Shown here one piece after another: positions 5,651 to 12,757 of a DNA stretch of 12,757 nt (positions are counted from its first letter, which is position 1; each line of letters starts with the position of its first letter). Origin of the DNA: Deltaproteobacteria bacterium (GTDB taxonomy: Bacteria; Desulfobacterota; Desulfobacteria; Desulfobacterales; B30-G6); contig QMMS01000112.1 in the NCBI GenBank assembly GCA_003647375.1, positions 1 to 12,757 on the forward strand, written 5' to 3'. Position numbers and translations under genes: made by a program. The notes under the pieces are model-generated. The model was not told where the DNA came from and searched no databases. It saw only the letters and a list, made by a program, of their open reading frames with translations.

Positions 5651-7477
5651 GTGAGATTAAACGAAAAGCCAATGTCCTGCCTATATAAATGGATCAAACC
5701 GGGCGGAATTATTCTCTTTGCAGTTTTTTATTTGGCGCTCTTTGGAACATTAGCCGAAGCAGAATGGTTCATCGATGCTGAAAAATTTCATGTTTCCGCC
5801 CACGGTCAAATTTCCTGCCAGGATTGCCACACAGACATCATTGATCGGCCTTTGCATCCCGATCCTTCCCATGTCAGCAAACAACTGACGGATTTTTTCG
5901 ACCCCGGGCAATGTGTGGAATGCCACGATAATGTACCGGAGGAATTAGAGGGTAACCGACACGGTGGTCGAGAAATCAGCCCTGCTGAATCCTATGAAAA
6001 TTGCCTCGATTGCCACAACCCCCACCAGGTACTTTTGTCCGATGATGGAGCGGAAAATTTTGATCCGGAAAAACCGCCGGCACAACAGTGCGGTGCCTGC
6101 CATGAGCGGCAGACAAAACTTCCGGCGTTTGCAGCGGAAGATGAAACGTGTCTGACCTGTCACCGGTTGATAGGAACCGAGGATCTTGACGCGGCAGAAA
6201 AAATCGACAAGCGCTGCTTTCATTGCCACGCAAATGCCGGCACGGAAGCTCAAAAAATTACGGGGCAATTGGTTGCACTGGTGGTGCCGGAATCTTACAG
6301 AGAAACACCGCATTCAAACCTTGCCTGCACTGAATGCCATCTTCAGGCTGCATCCTTCGAACATGGGGCACAACAGACGGTAGACTGTGGGCAGTGCCAT
6401 TTGCCTCACGATGAATCAACAGCGCATGATGCCCATGCTTCCATTGCCTGCCAGGCCTGTCACCTGCAGGATGTAGAGCCGGTCAAAGACGCTGAAAGCG
6501 GGTACATCCTCTGGAAAAGGGAGCGTCATTTAAATGAACCGTTGGGTGTTCATGAGATGATCATTCCTGAAGATGAGGCTGCTTGCCGGCGTTGTCATAG
6601 CCGTGGAAACACAGTAGGGGCTTCGGCAGCGGTACTACCCCCCAAAAGTGTAATATGCATGCCCTGTCACACGGCAACTCTGTCTTTTGGTGATAACATT
6701 ACCACCGTATCATTGATTGTCTTTTTCGTCGGGCTGGGGATGTCGTTACTGCTCATGCTTTCTGTTTCATATGGGAAAAAGGATAGTGCCGTATTAACGG
6801 GAAAAACCATCGCTTTGGAAGCAGCGGGCGGCACTAACGCACGAAAGCTGAACATGATCCGTTTTGCTAAAGAAATCGTATTGAATGTGTTTTTTCAAAA
6901 GCGACTCTTTGAGCGTTCCCCCGGCCGATGGCTTATTCATGGTCTGCTGTTTTTTCCCATGGCCCTGCGGTTTTTGTGGGGTATCGTTGCCCTGAGTGGA
7001 TCCCTGTGGCGTCCCCAATGGCAATGGGTGTGGCAAGTGATCGACAAGAACAACGGGGTGACTGCTTTTTTCTTTGATATGACAGGCATCATGATATTTT
7101 CAGGTGTAATCATGGCGCTTTCCCGGCACTTGTTTGACCGGTCTCATCGGATTGTCGGCCTGCCCCGGCGCAGTTCCCTGGCGCTGGTTCTGCTGGGAGG
7201 TATTGTGGTGGTTGGATTTGTTCTTGAGGGTATGCGAATCGCCATGACAGGCGCCGCGGGGAGCGCCGCATATGCGTTTGTCGGATTCAGTATCAGCACT
7301 CTGTTTTCCAATCCAGAAGCGTTAAGCGATGTTTATGGGTATGGCTGGTATGTGCATGCCGTTCTGACCGGTGCTTTTATTGTTTTCCTGCCGTTCAGTC
7401 GGCTGCTGCATATTATTCTGTCTCCGGTGGTTCTGGCGCTCAATGCGGCTACCGCCCATAAATTTAAAGGCCAATAG
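5651..7477 (+). CDS. Undecahaem cytochrome c fused to a NarI/DsrM-type membrane cytochrome b
   Basis: A 608-residue fusion. A signal/anchor segment (about residues 13-37, ending in a possible AEA cleavage site) is followed by a periplasmic domain with eleven CXXCH haem c sites, starting at Cys56, 88, 118, 147, 167, 189, 226, 246, 267, 312 and 336. A first membrane helix (351-373) leads to a cytochrome b part with helices at about 427-450, 470-492, 508-533 and 563-593. The last segment, HAVLTGAFIVFLPFSRLLH (569-587), has the paired histidines and PFSR/K-type signature of NarI, HdrE and DsrM. It probably exchanges electrons between the menaquinone pool, periplasmic haems and the downstream HdrD-like proteins, as in DsrMK, Hmc or Tmc complexes. 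The GTG at 5651 has a weak ribosome-binding site; the ATG at 5672 is an alternative and keeps the signal peptide. The fused domain order is unusual. Confidence 0.9.
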   Translation: MRLNEKPMSCLYKWIKPGGIILFAVFYLALFGTLAEAEWFIDAEKFHVSAHGQISCQDCHTDIIDRPLHPDPSHVSKQLTDFFDPGQCVECHDNVPEELEGNRHGGREISPAESYENCLDCHNPHQVLLSDDGAENFDPEKPPAQQCGACHERQTKLPAFAAEDETCLTCHRLIGTEDLDAAEKIDKRCFHCHANAGTEAQKITGQLVALVVPESYRETPHSNLACTECHLQAASFEHGAQQTVDCGQCHLPHDESTAHDAHASIACQACHLQDVEPVKDAESGYILWKRERHLNEPLGVHEMIIPEDEAACRRCHSRGNTVGASAAVLPPKSVICMPCHTATLSFGDNITTVSLIVFFVGLGMSLLLMLSVSYGKKDSAVLTGKTIALEAAGGTNARKLNMIRFAKEIVLNVFFQKRLFERSPGRWLIHGLLFFPMALRFLWGIVALSGSLWRPQWQWVWQVIDKNNGVTAFFFDMTGIMIFSGVIMALSRHLFDRSHRIVGLPRRSSLALVLLGGIVVVGFVLEGMRIAMTGAAGSAAYAFVGFSISTLFSNPEALSDVYGYGWYVHAVLTGAFIVFLPFSRLLHIILSPVVLALNAATAHKFKGQ

Positions 7478-7515
7478 TATTCTCATCACCCAAGAGGTGA
7501 ATTCGGAGGTTGTAT

Positions 7516-8616
7516 ATGGATGAGAAATATGAATTTGAAAAAAAGTATCGTGACCAGGTGCTGCGATGCTCATCGTGTGGGTTTTGCCGGTCGGTTTGCC
7601 CGGTATTCGGTGCCACACTGCGTCCGGCTTACAATGCCCGGGGCAAGATGCTCCTGCTAAAAGAGGTCATGGACAAAAAAATTGATCTCAATGACGAGCT
7701 GATTGAAACCCTGTTTCAATGTACTACCTGTGCCAGTTGTTCAACCAACTGTCCCTCCGGTGTGGAAGTGCCGGAGATTATCAAACTGGCCAGAAAGGAC
7801 ATGGTCCATATCGGTTCCTGCCACCCTGCCTTTAAAGGTATGAACGAGGTGCTCCAGAAACATACCAACATCTATGCCGAAGATGAACCGGAAGATTTTG
7901 AAAGAGAGCGCAATAAACAGGCTGAATATGTTTATTTTATCGGATGTGTGGGTTCATACCGGGAAGATGAAGCCACTCTGGCAACCCTGAACCTGCTGGA
8001 CAAACTTAATGTCGATTACACGTTGATCGATGAGGTTTGTTGCAGTGGGGTGCTTGAAGATGTGGGCTATCAGATAAACGATGACCTGGCCCGGTTAAAT
8101 ATAGAGCGTATCCTGAAAACCGGTGCAAAGACAATCATAACGGGCTGTCCGTATTGCTCCAGGACCTTCAAAAACAAAACCCAGTATGCCGAACTGAAAG
8201 AAAAAGGCGTCCAGGTCCTGCACATCAGTCAGTTTCTTAAGGATTTTGATTTTGATGTTCAAACCGACAAGCGGGTGACCTATCACGACCCCTGCGATCT
8301 GGGGAGGCACTGCGGGATTTACGAAGAGCCGCGTGAGATTATCCGAAAGATCGCCCCGAATTTCGTGGAGATGGAGCACCATCATGCCGATGCGCTCTGT
8401 TGTGGCGCCGGTGGCGGTGTACGGGGGGCTTATGCCAAAAACTCCATAGCCATGGCACGCCGGCGGCTTGAAGAGGTAGAGGCAATCGGGGCCGAGGTGG
8501 TACTGACCGAATGCAATTCCTGTGTTCATAATCTGTCGAACGCCAAACTGAGAAAACAGAAATTCAAGATATACAATATCAGCCAGTTTGTCGGGGACCT
8601 GCTCGAAAACGCATAA
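7516..8616 (+). CDS. HdrD-like (Fe-S)-binding protein with two 4Fe-4S and two CCG domains, first copy
   Basis: A 366-residue cytoplasmic protein of the GlpC/GlcF/HdrD type. Two ferredoxin-type clusters are bound by Cys18, 21, 24, 28 and Cys69, 72, 75, 79. Two CCG domains follow: Cys144, Cys175-176, Cys211 and 214; then Cys260, Cys295-296, Cys333 and 336. In heterodisulfide reductase such domains hold the non-cubane clusters that cleave or form a disulfide. The first CCG motif here reads CCSG instead of CCG. The ATG at 7516 is preferred over an in-frame TTG at 7510 because GGAGG (7505-7509) lies 6 bases before the ATG. It begins 38 bases after the cytochrome b fusion, the same order as cytochrome b plus HdrD-like subunits in DsrMK and HdrED. 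It is the natural electron partner of that membrane protein. Substrate side (quinol, thiol or flavoprotein) is not shown by sequence. Confidence 0.92.
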   Translation: MDEKYEFEKKYRDQVLRCSSCGFCRSVCPVFGATLRPAYNARGKMLLLKEVMDKKIDLNDELIETLFQCTTCASCSTNCPSGVEVPEIIKLARKDMVHIGSCHPAFKGMNEVLQKHTNIYAEDEPEDFERERNKQAEYVYFIGCVGSYREDEATLATLNLLDKLNVDYTLIDEVCCSGVLEDVGYQINDDLARLNIERILKTGAKTIITGCPYCSRTFKNKTQYAELKEKGVQVLHISQFLKDFDFDVQTDKRVTYHDPCDLGRHCGIYEEPREIIRKIAPNFVEMEHHHADALCCGAGGGVRGAYAKNSIAMARRRLEEVEAIGAEVVLTECNSCVHNLSNAKLRKQKFKIYNISQFVGDLLENA

Positions 8617-8740
8617 ACTTTTTTACGATAGTAATGCAGATTGATCGTGATATGTCCTTTTGAAAAAAATATGGAAACCCCTTGAGCCGATAGCTTATTC
8701 GAAACATCTTTATGACAACCTCTATAAAGGACCGAACTTT

Positions 8741-9931
8741 ATGGCCAATAAAGATTACAGTTTCAGGCAAATTCTGGAAATTGAAGCCTGTACGAATTGC
8801 CGGATATGCGCCGATGTCTGCCCGGCGGTCACCGCTGCCGGGGATGGAGAACTGTCGGCCGTATACCGCATTGATGGCATCCGGAAGATTTTAAAAAGCC
8901 GAAGCAGTCTCCTGAGCAGACTGTTTCGAGCCAATGAATTGTCCGAAGACCAGTGGAACAACTACAGCAATACTGTTTTTCGATGTACTCTCTGCGGCAA
9001 CTGCCAGGAAGTATGCCCGGTGGGGATCAATCTGAAGGATTTATGGCTTGCCTTGCGCCAGGATCTGGTTCACACCAACGTTTATCCCAAAAAATTGAAA
9101 AGAGTTCGGGAAAATTTAGATAACGAGCACAATGTTTTTGGTGAGGACAATGAAGAGCGGATCGAGTGGGTTGAAGATATGCGGGATCCACCCGATGACG
9201 AATTCCTGAAAGACAAAGCCGAGGTGGTTTACTTCACCGGTTGTGTCGCATCCTATTTTCCGGTGGCTCAAAAAATCCCCATCGCCCTGGCGGAGATAAT
9301 GACATCGTGCCGGGTTGACTTTACGCTCCTGGGCGAGGAGGAGTGGTGTTGCGGGTTTCCACTGCTGGGGGCGGGTATGCCTGAAGAGCTCAAGGGGTAT
9401 ATTGATCACAACATTGAGGCGATCCGAAAGAAAGGGGCGAAGGAAGTTGTTTTTGCCTGTCCGTCCTGTTACCAGATGTGGCTTGAATATTATCCCAAAA
9501 CGTTTAAAATCTCACACGCAACCCAGTATTTATGCAGGTTGATCGAACAGAATAAAGTACCGTTCAAAGAGCTGCCCATGACCGTCACCTATCATGACCC
9601 CTGTGACCTGGGAAGAGGCGCGCGAATATTTGACGAACCGCGGGAGGTCATCCAATCTATCCCCGGGATCACGTTTGTCGAACTGCCGCACAATCGTGAA
9701 AACTGTCAATGCTGTGGTGGTGGTGGTAATCTTGAGATGGTCGATGCCCAGCTGGCAGCTGAAATTGCAAAACGAAAAGTCGAAGAGGCACTGGCCACCG
9801 GTGCCCAGGCCATCGTGACGTCCTGCCAGCAATGTGTCAGGACCATGCTCACCTATGTGAGAAGAAATAGAATACCCCTCGAGGTGATGGACATCATTCA
9901 GCTGGTTCGCCGGGCTCTGAAACAGGGTTAG
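8741..9931 (+). CDS. HdrD-like (Fe-S)-binding protein, second copy
   Basis: A 396-residue relative of the preceding protein with the same domain order. Ferredoxin-type clusters use Cys17, 20, 23, 27 and Cys82, 85, 88, 92. CCG domains use Cys168, Cys203-204, Cys240 and 243, then Cys288, Cys324-325, Cys362 and 365. Both CCG motifs are canonical, unlike the first copy. The ATG at 8741 has AAAGGA (8726-8731) 9 bases upstream. The frame is open to a TTG at 8660, which would add 27 residues (starting KKIWKPLEP) but has no ribosome-binding site. The extension looks protein-like, so the longer form remains possible. Two adjacent HdrD-like proteins suggest a heteromer. One may serve the membrane cytochrome and the other the GlcD-like flavoprotein or the lipoyl carrier; this split is inference. 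Confidence 0.92.
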   Translation: MANKDYSFRQILEIEACTNCRICADVCPAVTAAGDGELSAVYRIDGIRKILKSRSSLLSRLFRANELSEDQWNNYSNTVFRCTLCGNCQEVCPVGINLKDLWLALRQDLVHTNVYPKKLKRVRENLDNEHNVFGEDNEERIEWVEDMRDPPDDEFLKDKAEVVYFTGCVASYFPVAQKIPIALAEIMTSCRVDFTLLGEEEWCCGFPLLGAGMPEELKGYIDHNIEAIRKKGAKEVVFACPSCYQMWLEYYPKTFKISHATQYLCRLIEQNKVPFKELPMTVTYHDPCDLGRGARIFDEPREVIQSIPGITFVELPHNRENCQCCGGGGNLEMVDAQLAAEIAKRKVEEALATGAQAIVTSCQQCVRTMLTYVRRNRIPLEVMDIIQLVRRALKQG

Positions 9932-9999
9932 CGGAATTTATATCAGCTATAGGGTTACAATTAATGCCGGGTCTTTTGGCCTGAGGATCTATCGGTAAG

Positions 10000-10392
10000 A
10001 TGGTTGATTATAGTGCGCAAATACGATTTGACTCCGGGACTGCCGTGGTGCAAACCGGCACGAATACATTTCGGATAGCCGAAGGCAGCGTTGATGCCAT
10101 AAAGCAGACGTGTCCGACCGAATTAATTCTTGGTGCCCTCGGTAGTTGAATTGTTCTGACGATTGCTGCGGTTGCAGCGAATAAACAGATCTCTCTGGAA
10201 ATGATTGCTGTGGGAATTGAGTGCCGGGTGGAGAAAAGCCGGCCGGTTTCAAGCATTTTCAATATCCGGATAGAATTGGGGGCTGGATTGACCAGGCGGG
10301 AAAAAACGATTTTGTTCAATTCCGCCCGATCCTGTGAAGTGGGTAAAATGTTGGCGGGCACGATGAGCTATGCATATAAATTGACATCTTGA
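10000..10392 (+). CDS. OsmC-like protein with in-frame TGA at the catalytic Cys: probable selenoprotein
   Basis: Reading from ATG 10000 through a TGA at 10147-10149 gives a continuous 130-residue OsmC/Ohr-family protein. Before the TGA is CPTELILGALGS (residues 38-49), the family motif PTELLLAALGSC, in which the next residue is the peroxidatic Cys. Here residue 50 is TGA, read as selenocysteine. The frame then continues to TGA 10390-10392 with normal family sequence, including the second conserved cysteine as Cys112 (RSCEVGKML). A SECIS-like hairpin follows 13 bases after the TGA. OsmC/Ohr enzymes reduce organic or fatty-acid hydroperoxides and are re-reduced by lipoylated proteins. It sits between the HdrD-like genes and the lipoate ligase. 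GAGGA (9983-9987) is 12 bases before the ATG, somewhat far. The alternative, a pseudogene with a nonsense mutation exactly at the active site, is less likely. Confidence 0.85.
10150..10182 (+). promoter_or_regulatory. Bacterial SECIS-like hairpin downstream of the Sec TGA
   Basis: TTGCTGC (10163-10169) pairs with GCAGCGA (10174-10180) in a 7-bp stem (one T-G pair) closed by a GGTT loop (10170-10173). The loop begins 20 bases after the TGA and starts with two guanines. This fits the general bacterial SECIS pattern: a hairpin within the coding region soon after UGA, with a G among the first two loop bases. No obvious bulged U like that of E. coli fdhF was found. Confidence 0.7.
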
Positions 10393-10419
10393 AGTGCTCG
10401 CTATCGCGGTTCAATCCAT

Positions 10420-10453
10420 AAACCTGCCTGCGGATATGCTTGGCGGGTTTTCT
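10420..10453 (+). terminator. Possible rho-independent terminator or attenuator before the lipoate ligase gene
   Basis: AAACCTGCC (10420-10428) pairs with GGCGGGTTT (10442-10450) in a 9-bp stem with one T-G pair and a 13-base loop, and the stem runs into TTTTCT. The T-run is short, so termination may be partial. It could reduce expression of the ligase relative to the upstream genes. Confidence 0.45.
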
Positions 10454-10470
10454 AAACTGGAGGCGGCAAA

Positions 10471-11529
10471 ATGAAATTATATAATCTGGGGAAAGTCCCC
10501 TGGCTGGATTCACAGCTGATCTATCATGCTTTGGCCCATATGGGGCAGGAGGCGCTTTCACTGGTCTCACCCGCTGAGCCTTATGTCTGTATCGGATTCC
10601 ATCAGGACCCCGAGCAGGAAGTGGACATGGAATTTTGCCGGCAAAATAGCATTCCGGTATTTAGACGGGATTTGGGGGGCGGTGCTGTATATCTGGACGG
10701 TGGCCAGCTTTTTTTTCACTTGATTCTTCACCGGGATAACCCCATTATTCCGAAAGGGAAAATTACATTTTATAAAAAGTTTCTGCAGCCGATCATCAAT
10801 GTTCACCAGCGTATCGGTATACCGGTAACATTCAAACCGGTAAATGACCTGATTGCAGGCAACTGTAAAATATCAGGAACAGGCGCGGCGGAGATCGGCG
10901 AGTGTATCGTATTCGTGGGCAATTTAATTGTCGATTTCAATTATGAAATGATGAGCCGGGTGCTGAAAGTTCCGGATGAGAAATTTCGGGACAAAGTGCA
11001 TCAGACACTCAAGGAGAACCTGACAACCATCCAACGGGAACTCGGAGAGGAAACGGCCGGACAATGGGACGAAGCCCGGCTGAACGATTTGATGGCTGAA
11101 GAGTTTCAGGAGCTGCTGGGCCCCATGCAGCCTGCCGTAAAGGATGCAGCGCTGCAGTCAAAAATGGATGAATACAGGGCGGTATTGCTAAGCGACGACT
11201 GGTTTTATCAGAAAGGGAGAGTCAAAGCTTGCGGGCGTGATATCAAGATTCGTGCCGGTGTTGACATGCTGCACCGGATGCACAAGGCGCCCGGTGGTCT
11301 CATTAGGGCCGAATATGCGGTGGTGGACGGTTGTTTTGAGGACCTGCATTTTTCCGGTGATTTCTTCTGCTATCCGAGTAATGCCATCGAACGTCTTGAA
11401 ACAAGCCTGAATGGGCAGCCGGTTGCTGACGCCGGTAAATTAGTGCAGGCGTTTTATGCCCAGGATGAATTTGAGGTTCCGGGGGTTGAGGTTGAAGACT
11501 GGCTGGTGGTCCTATCAGCAAAAAACTGA
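10471..11529 (+). CDS. Lipoate-protein ligase A family protein
   Basis: A 352-residue biotin/lipoate ligase-fold enzyme, which activates lipoate (or octanoate) with ATP and attaches it to the lysine of a lipoyl domain. The lipoyl-AMP binding motif RRDLGGGAVYLDGGQLFFHL runs from residue 65 to 84, with the GGG loop intact. The catalytic Lys133 lies in KISGTGAA (133-140), the counterpart of KISGNA in LplA. A C-terminal accessory domain is present, so the length is close to that of E. coli LplA (about 338). GGAGG (10459-10463) is 7 bases before the ATG. The only lipoyl protein in the window is the GcvH-like carrier, which is therefore its likely client, as for the dedicated ligases (sLpl) paired with LbpA in Hdr-like sulfur oxidation. 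No lipoyl synthase is visible, so lipoate may be scavenged or made elsewhere. The pairing is inferred from proximity. Confidence 0.9.
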   Translation: MKLYNLGKVPWLDSQLIYHALAHMGQEALSLVSPAEPYVCIGFHQDPEQEVDMEFCRQNSIPVFRRDLGGGAVYLDGGQLFFHLILHRDNPIIPKGKITFYKKFLQPIINVHQRIGIPVTFKPVNDLIAGNCKISGTGAAEIGECIVFVGNLIVDFNYEMMSRVLKVPDEKFRDKVHQTLKENLTTIQRELGEETAGQWDEARLNDLMAEEFQELLGPMQPAVKDAALQSKMDEYRAVLLSDDWFYQKGRVKACGRDIKIRAGVDMLHRMHKAPGGLIRAEYAVVDGCFEDLHFSGDFFCYPSNAIERLETSLNGQPVADAGKLVQAFYAQDEFEVPGVEVEDWLVVLSAKN

Positions 11530-11583
11530 GAATTATCTCCAACAGTTTCACGATCGCACAGGGATCACCCATCGGCCTTAAAC

Positions 11584-11853
11584 CGGTTATCCACAAAACT
11601 CAAGCTGGGTTGTCTTGGCGGTCTGCGGAAATTTGCTTTAAAGCCGGCCAAAACTCACTCATAAGGCGCCGTAAGACCCGCAGCTTCCAGCCGTATTTAA
11701 ATATGTTTATAAGTAACGACCGGTTATCTTTGCAACCATATAGTTTATACTGCGGATCTAACGGCGCCTAACGATCTCAGACAGTTGCCCGACTTTAAAA
11801 CGAACTCCCGCAGACCTCTGTACGCGGTATCCCTTGAGCTTTATAGATAACCG
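11584..11853. repeat. Long imperfect inverted repeat, about 100-base arms around a 66-base centre
   Basis: This fills most of the gene-free stretch 11530-11895. The left arm (11584-11683) and the reverse complement of the right arm (11853-11750) share, in order, CGGTTATC, CTCAAG, GGTCTGCGG, TTTAAAG and a 20-base end block matching at 18 positions (11664-11683 against 11769-11750). Most differences within aligned blocks are transitions. By my count 8 of 9 of these keep G-U pairing only if the minus strand is the RNA, hinting at a structured minus-strand transcript. A perfect minus-strand TATAAT (11862 to 11857) lies just outside the right arm. The element could instead be a small mobile repeat (MITE-like) or two inverted copies of an older repeat. 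No open reading frame of note and no terminator were seen in the flanks. Confidence 0.7.
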
Positions 11854-11895
11854 TAAATTATAAAAAGTTAAACGTTTGGTAAAAATCGTAATATT

Positions 11896-12757
11896 ATGAA
11901 AAAAGAACCTGTAATTACATTGGATGCCATCACTGTAAGGTTGAGGGATAAGGTATATCTGCAGAACACATCCTGGCAAATAAACAGTACCGAAAGCTGG
12001 GCTGTAATAGGTCCTAACGGCGCCGGAAAAACAACGCTTGCCAAATCACTTTTCGGAGGCGTTCCTGTGGTAGGGGGGAGCATTACACACCACTACGGCA
12101 CGGAGGATTCCGTGCCGGTATACGCTTCTATCGGATATGTTTCGCCCGAGCAACAGCGGGGCATCATGGAAAGGGAAAAACTGCAGTTGGACTCACGTGA
12201 TTTCAGCGGAAATATCGATGAGGTCACAACGGTAGAAGATATCATTCTGGGCCGGGCATATTGCTATGAGCCCGACAGTACTGATTATGGTCACCGTTTA
12301 GGCGATGTGGCGAACAGATTGCGAATTGAATCGATTCTTGGACGAAATATTCTCTCAATTTCATCCGGGGAAATGACGAAAACACTCATCGCCCGGGCGT
12401 TGTTGAAAAAACCGCACCTGCTGATATTGGATGAACCCTATGATGGGCTGGACCATCAATCCCGTCGATCCTTAAAAGCGATGCTTGAGAGTTTAATCGA
12501 TGATCATATTCAAGTGGTTTTGATTACCCACAGATTTGAAGAAATAATGTCGAATATTTCGCATGTGTTGCTTCTGAAAAACGGCAGCGTCTATCGAAGT
12601 GGCAAACGGGATGAGATCTTAACCAAAGAGATGCTGGATAGTCTGTACCGGTCGGAAAACAGTTTTCCGGCAGAGGCGGATCGTTTCTCCTTTATCTCCG
12701 ACACCCGGAACCAGAACAGTCCTGGTCGTTCTGTCAAAGATGGAAAGGCGGTAGAAA
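11896..12757 (+). CDS. modF: ModF-like ABC ATP-binding protein, C-terminus cut by window edge
   Basis: The frame is open from ATG 11896 to the window end (287 codons). It holds one complete ABC nucleotide-binding domain: Walker A GPNGAGKT (residues 39-46), signature ISSGE (155-159) in place of LSGGQ, Walker B LLILDE (175-180) with D-loop GLD, and H-loop His212. The signature region, ISSGEMTKTLIARALL, then LLILDEPYDGLD, closely resembles the LSTGETRKTLL and LLILDEPFDGLD of E. coli ModF (PhrA). ModF is a soluble protein with two such domains and a poorly known role linked to molybdate genes. If so, a second domain should follow outside the window. The ribosome-binding site is weak. It is separated from the redox operon by 366 bases and an inverted repeat, so it is probably a separate unit. 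Confidence 0.85.
   Translation, partial: MKKEPVITLDAITVRLRDKVYLQNTSWQINSTESWAVIGPNGAGKTTLAKSLFGGVPVVGGSITHHYGTEDSVPVYASIGYVSPEQQRGIMEREKLQLDSRDFSGNIDEVTTVEDIILGRAYCYEPDSTDYGHRLGDVANRLRIESILGRNILSISSGEMTKTLIARALLKKPHLLILDEPYDGLDHQSRRSLKAMLESLIDDHIQVVLITHRFEEIMSNISHVLLLKNGSVYRSGKRDEILTKEMLDSLYRSENSFPAEADRFSFISDTRNQNSPGRSVKDGKAVE

Noticed and set aside
7510..7515. TTG start for the first HdrD-like gene
   Set aside because: It directly follows GGAGG with no spacing; the ATG at 7516 is correctly spaced.
10201..10392. Independent 63-residue gene
   Set aside because: It is the C-terminal part of the OsmC-like protein, which continues upstream through the TGA in the same frame.
11700..11895. ModE-type molybdate operator or Moco riboswitch before the modF-like gene
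   Set aside because: Only scattered AT-rich half-matches were found; no convincing palindrome of the ModE type and no recognised Moco RNA core.

Overview
The window looks like a chromosomal segment of an anaerobic, cytochrome-rich bacterium, most likely a sulfate reducer or relative in the Desulfobacterota. This is inferred from gene content: an 11-haem cytochrome c fused to a NarI/DsrM-type cytochrome b, two HdrD-like iron-sulfur proteins, a GlcD-type flavoprotein and a probable selenoprotein. No rRNA, tRNA, IS element or CRISPR array is visible.

Layout. 1-712 (minus): a short-chain dehydrogenase cut by the window edge. 713-1427: non-coding DNA with the remains of a LivF-type ABC ATPase. 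1428-2054: an XRE-cupin regulator. 2363-9931 (plus): six co-directional genes encoding a DRE-TIM (isopropylmalate/homocitrate synthase-like) enzyme, a GlcD-like FAD 2-hydroxyacid dehydrogenase, a GcvH-like lipoyl carrier, the cytochrome c-b fusion, and two HdrD-like proteins. 10000-10392: an OsmC-like gene whose catalytic cysteine codon is TGA, with a SECIS-like hairpin just downstream. 10471-11529: a lipoate-protein ligase. 11584-11853: a long imperfect inverted repeat. 11896 to the end: a ModF-like ABC ATPase, cut by the window edge.

How the genes may work together. The set has a lipoyl carrier and its own candidate ligase, but no glycine-cleavage P or T protein and no dihydrolipoamide dehydrogenase in the window. 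It has two CCG-domain (heterodisulfide-reductase-type) proteins and a cytochrome b/c module instead. My inference is that a dithiol/disulfide on the lipoyl carrier exchanges electrons with the HdrD-like proteins. The membrane cytochrome would connect these to the quinone pool and periplasmic haems, while the DRE-TIM enzyme and GlcD-like flavoprotein make or oxidise a 2-hydroxyacid. OsmC/Ohr proteins are known to be reduced by lipoylated proteins, so the OsmC-like selenoprotein could be a peroxidase or other thiol enzyme fed by the same carrier. The substrate cannot be read from the sequence.
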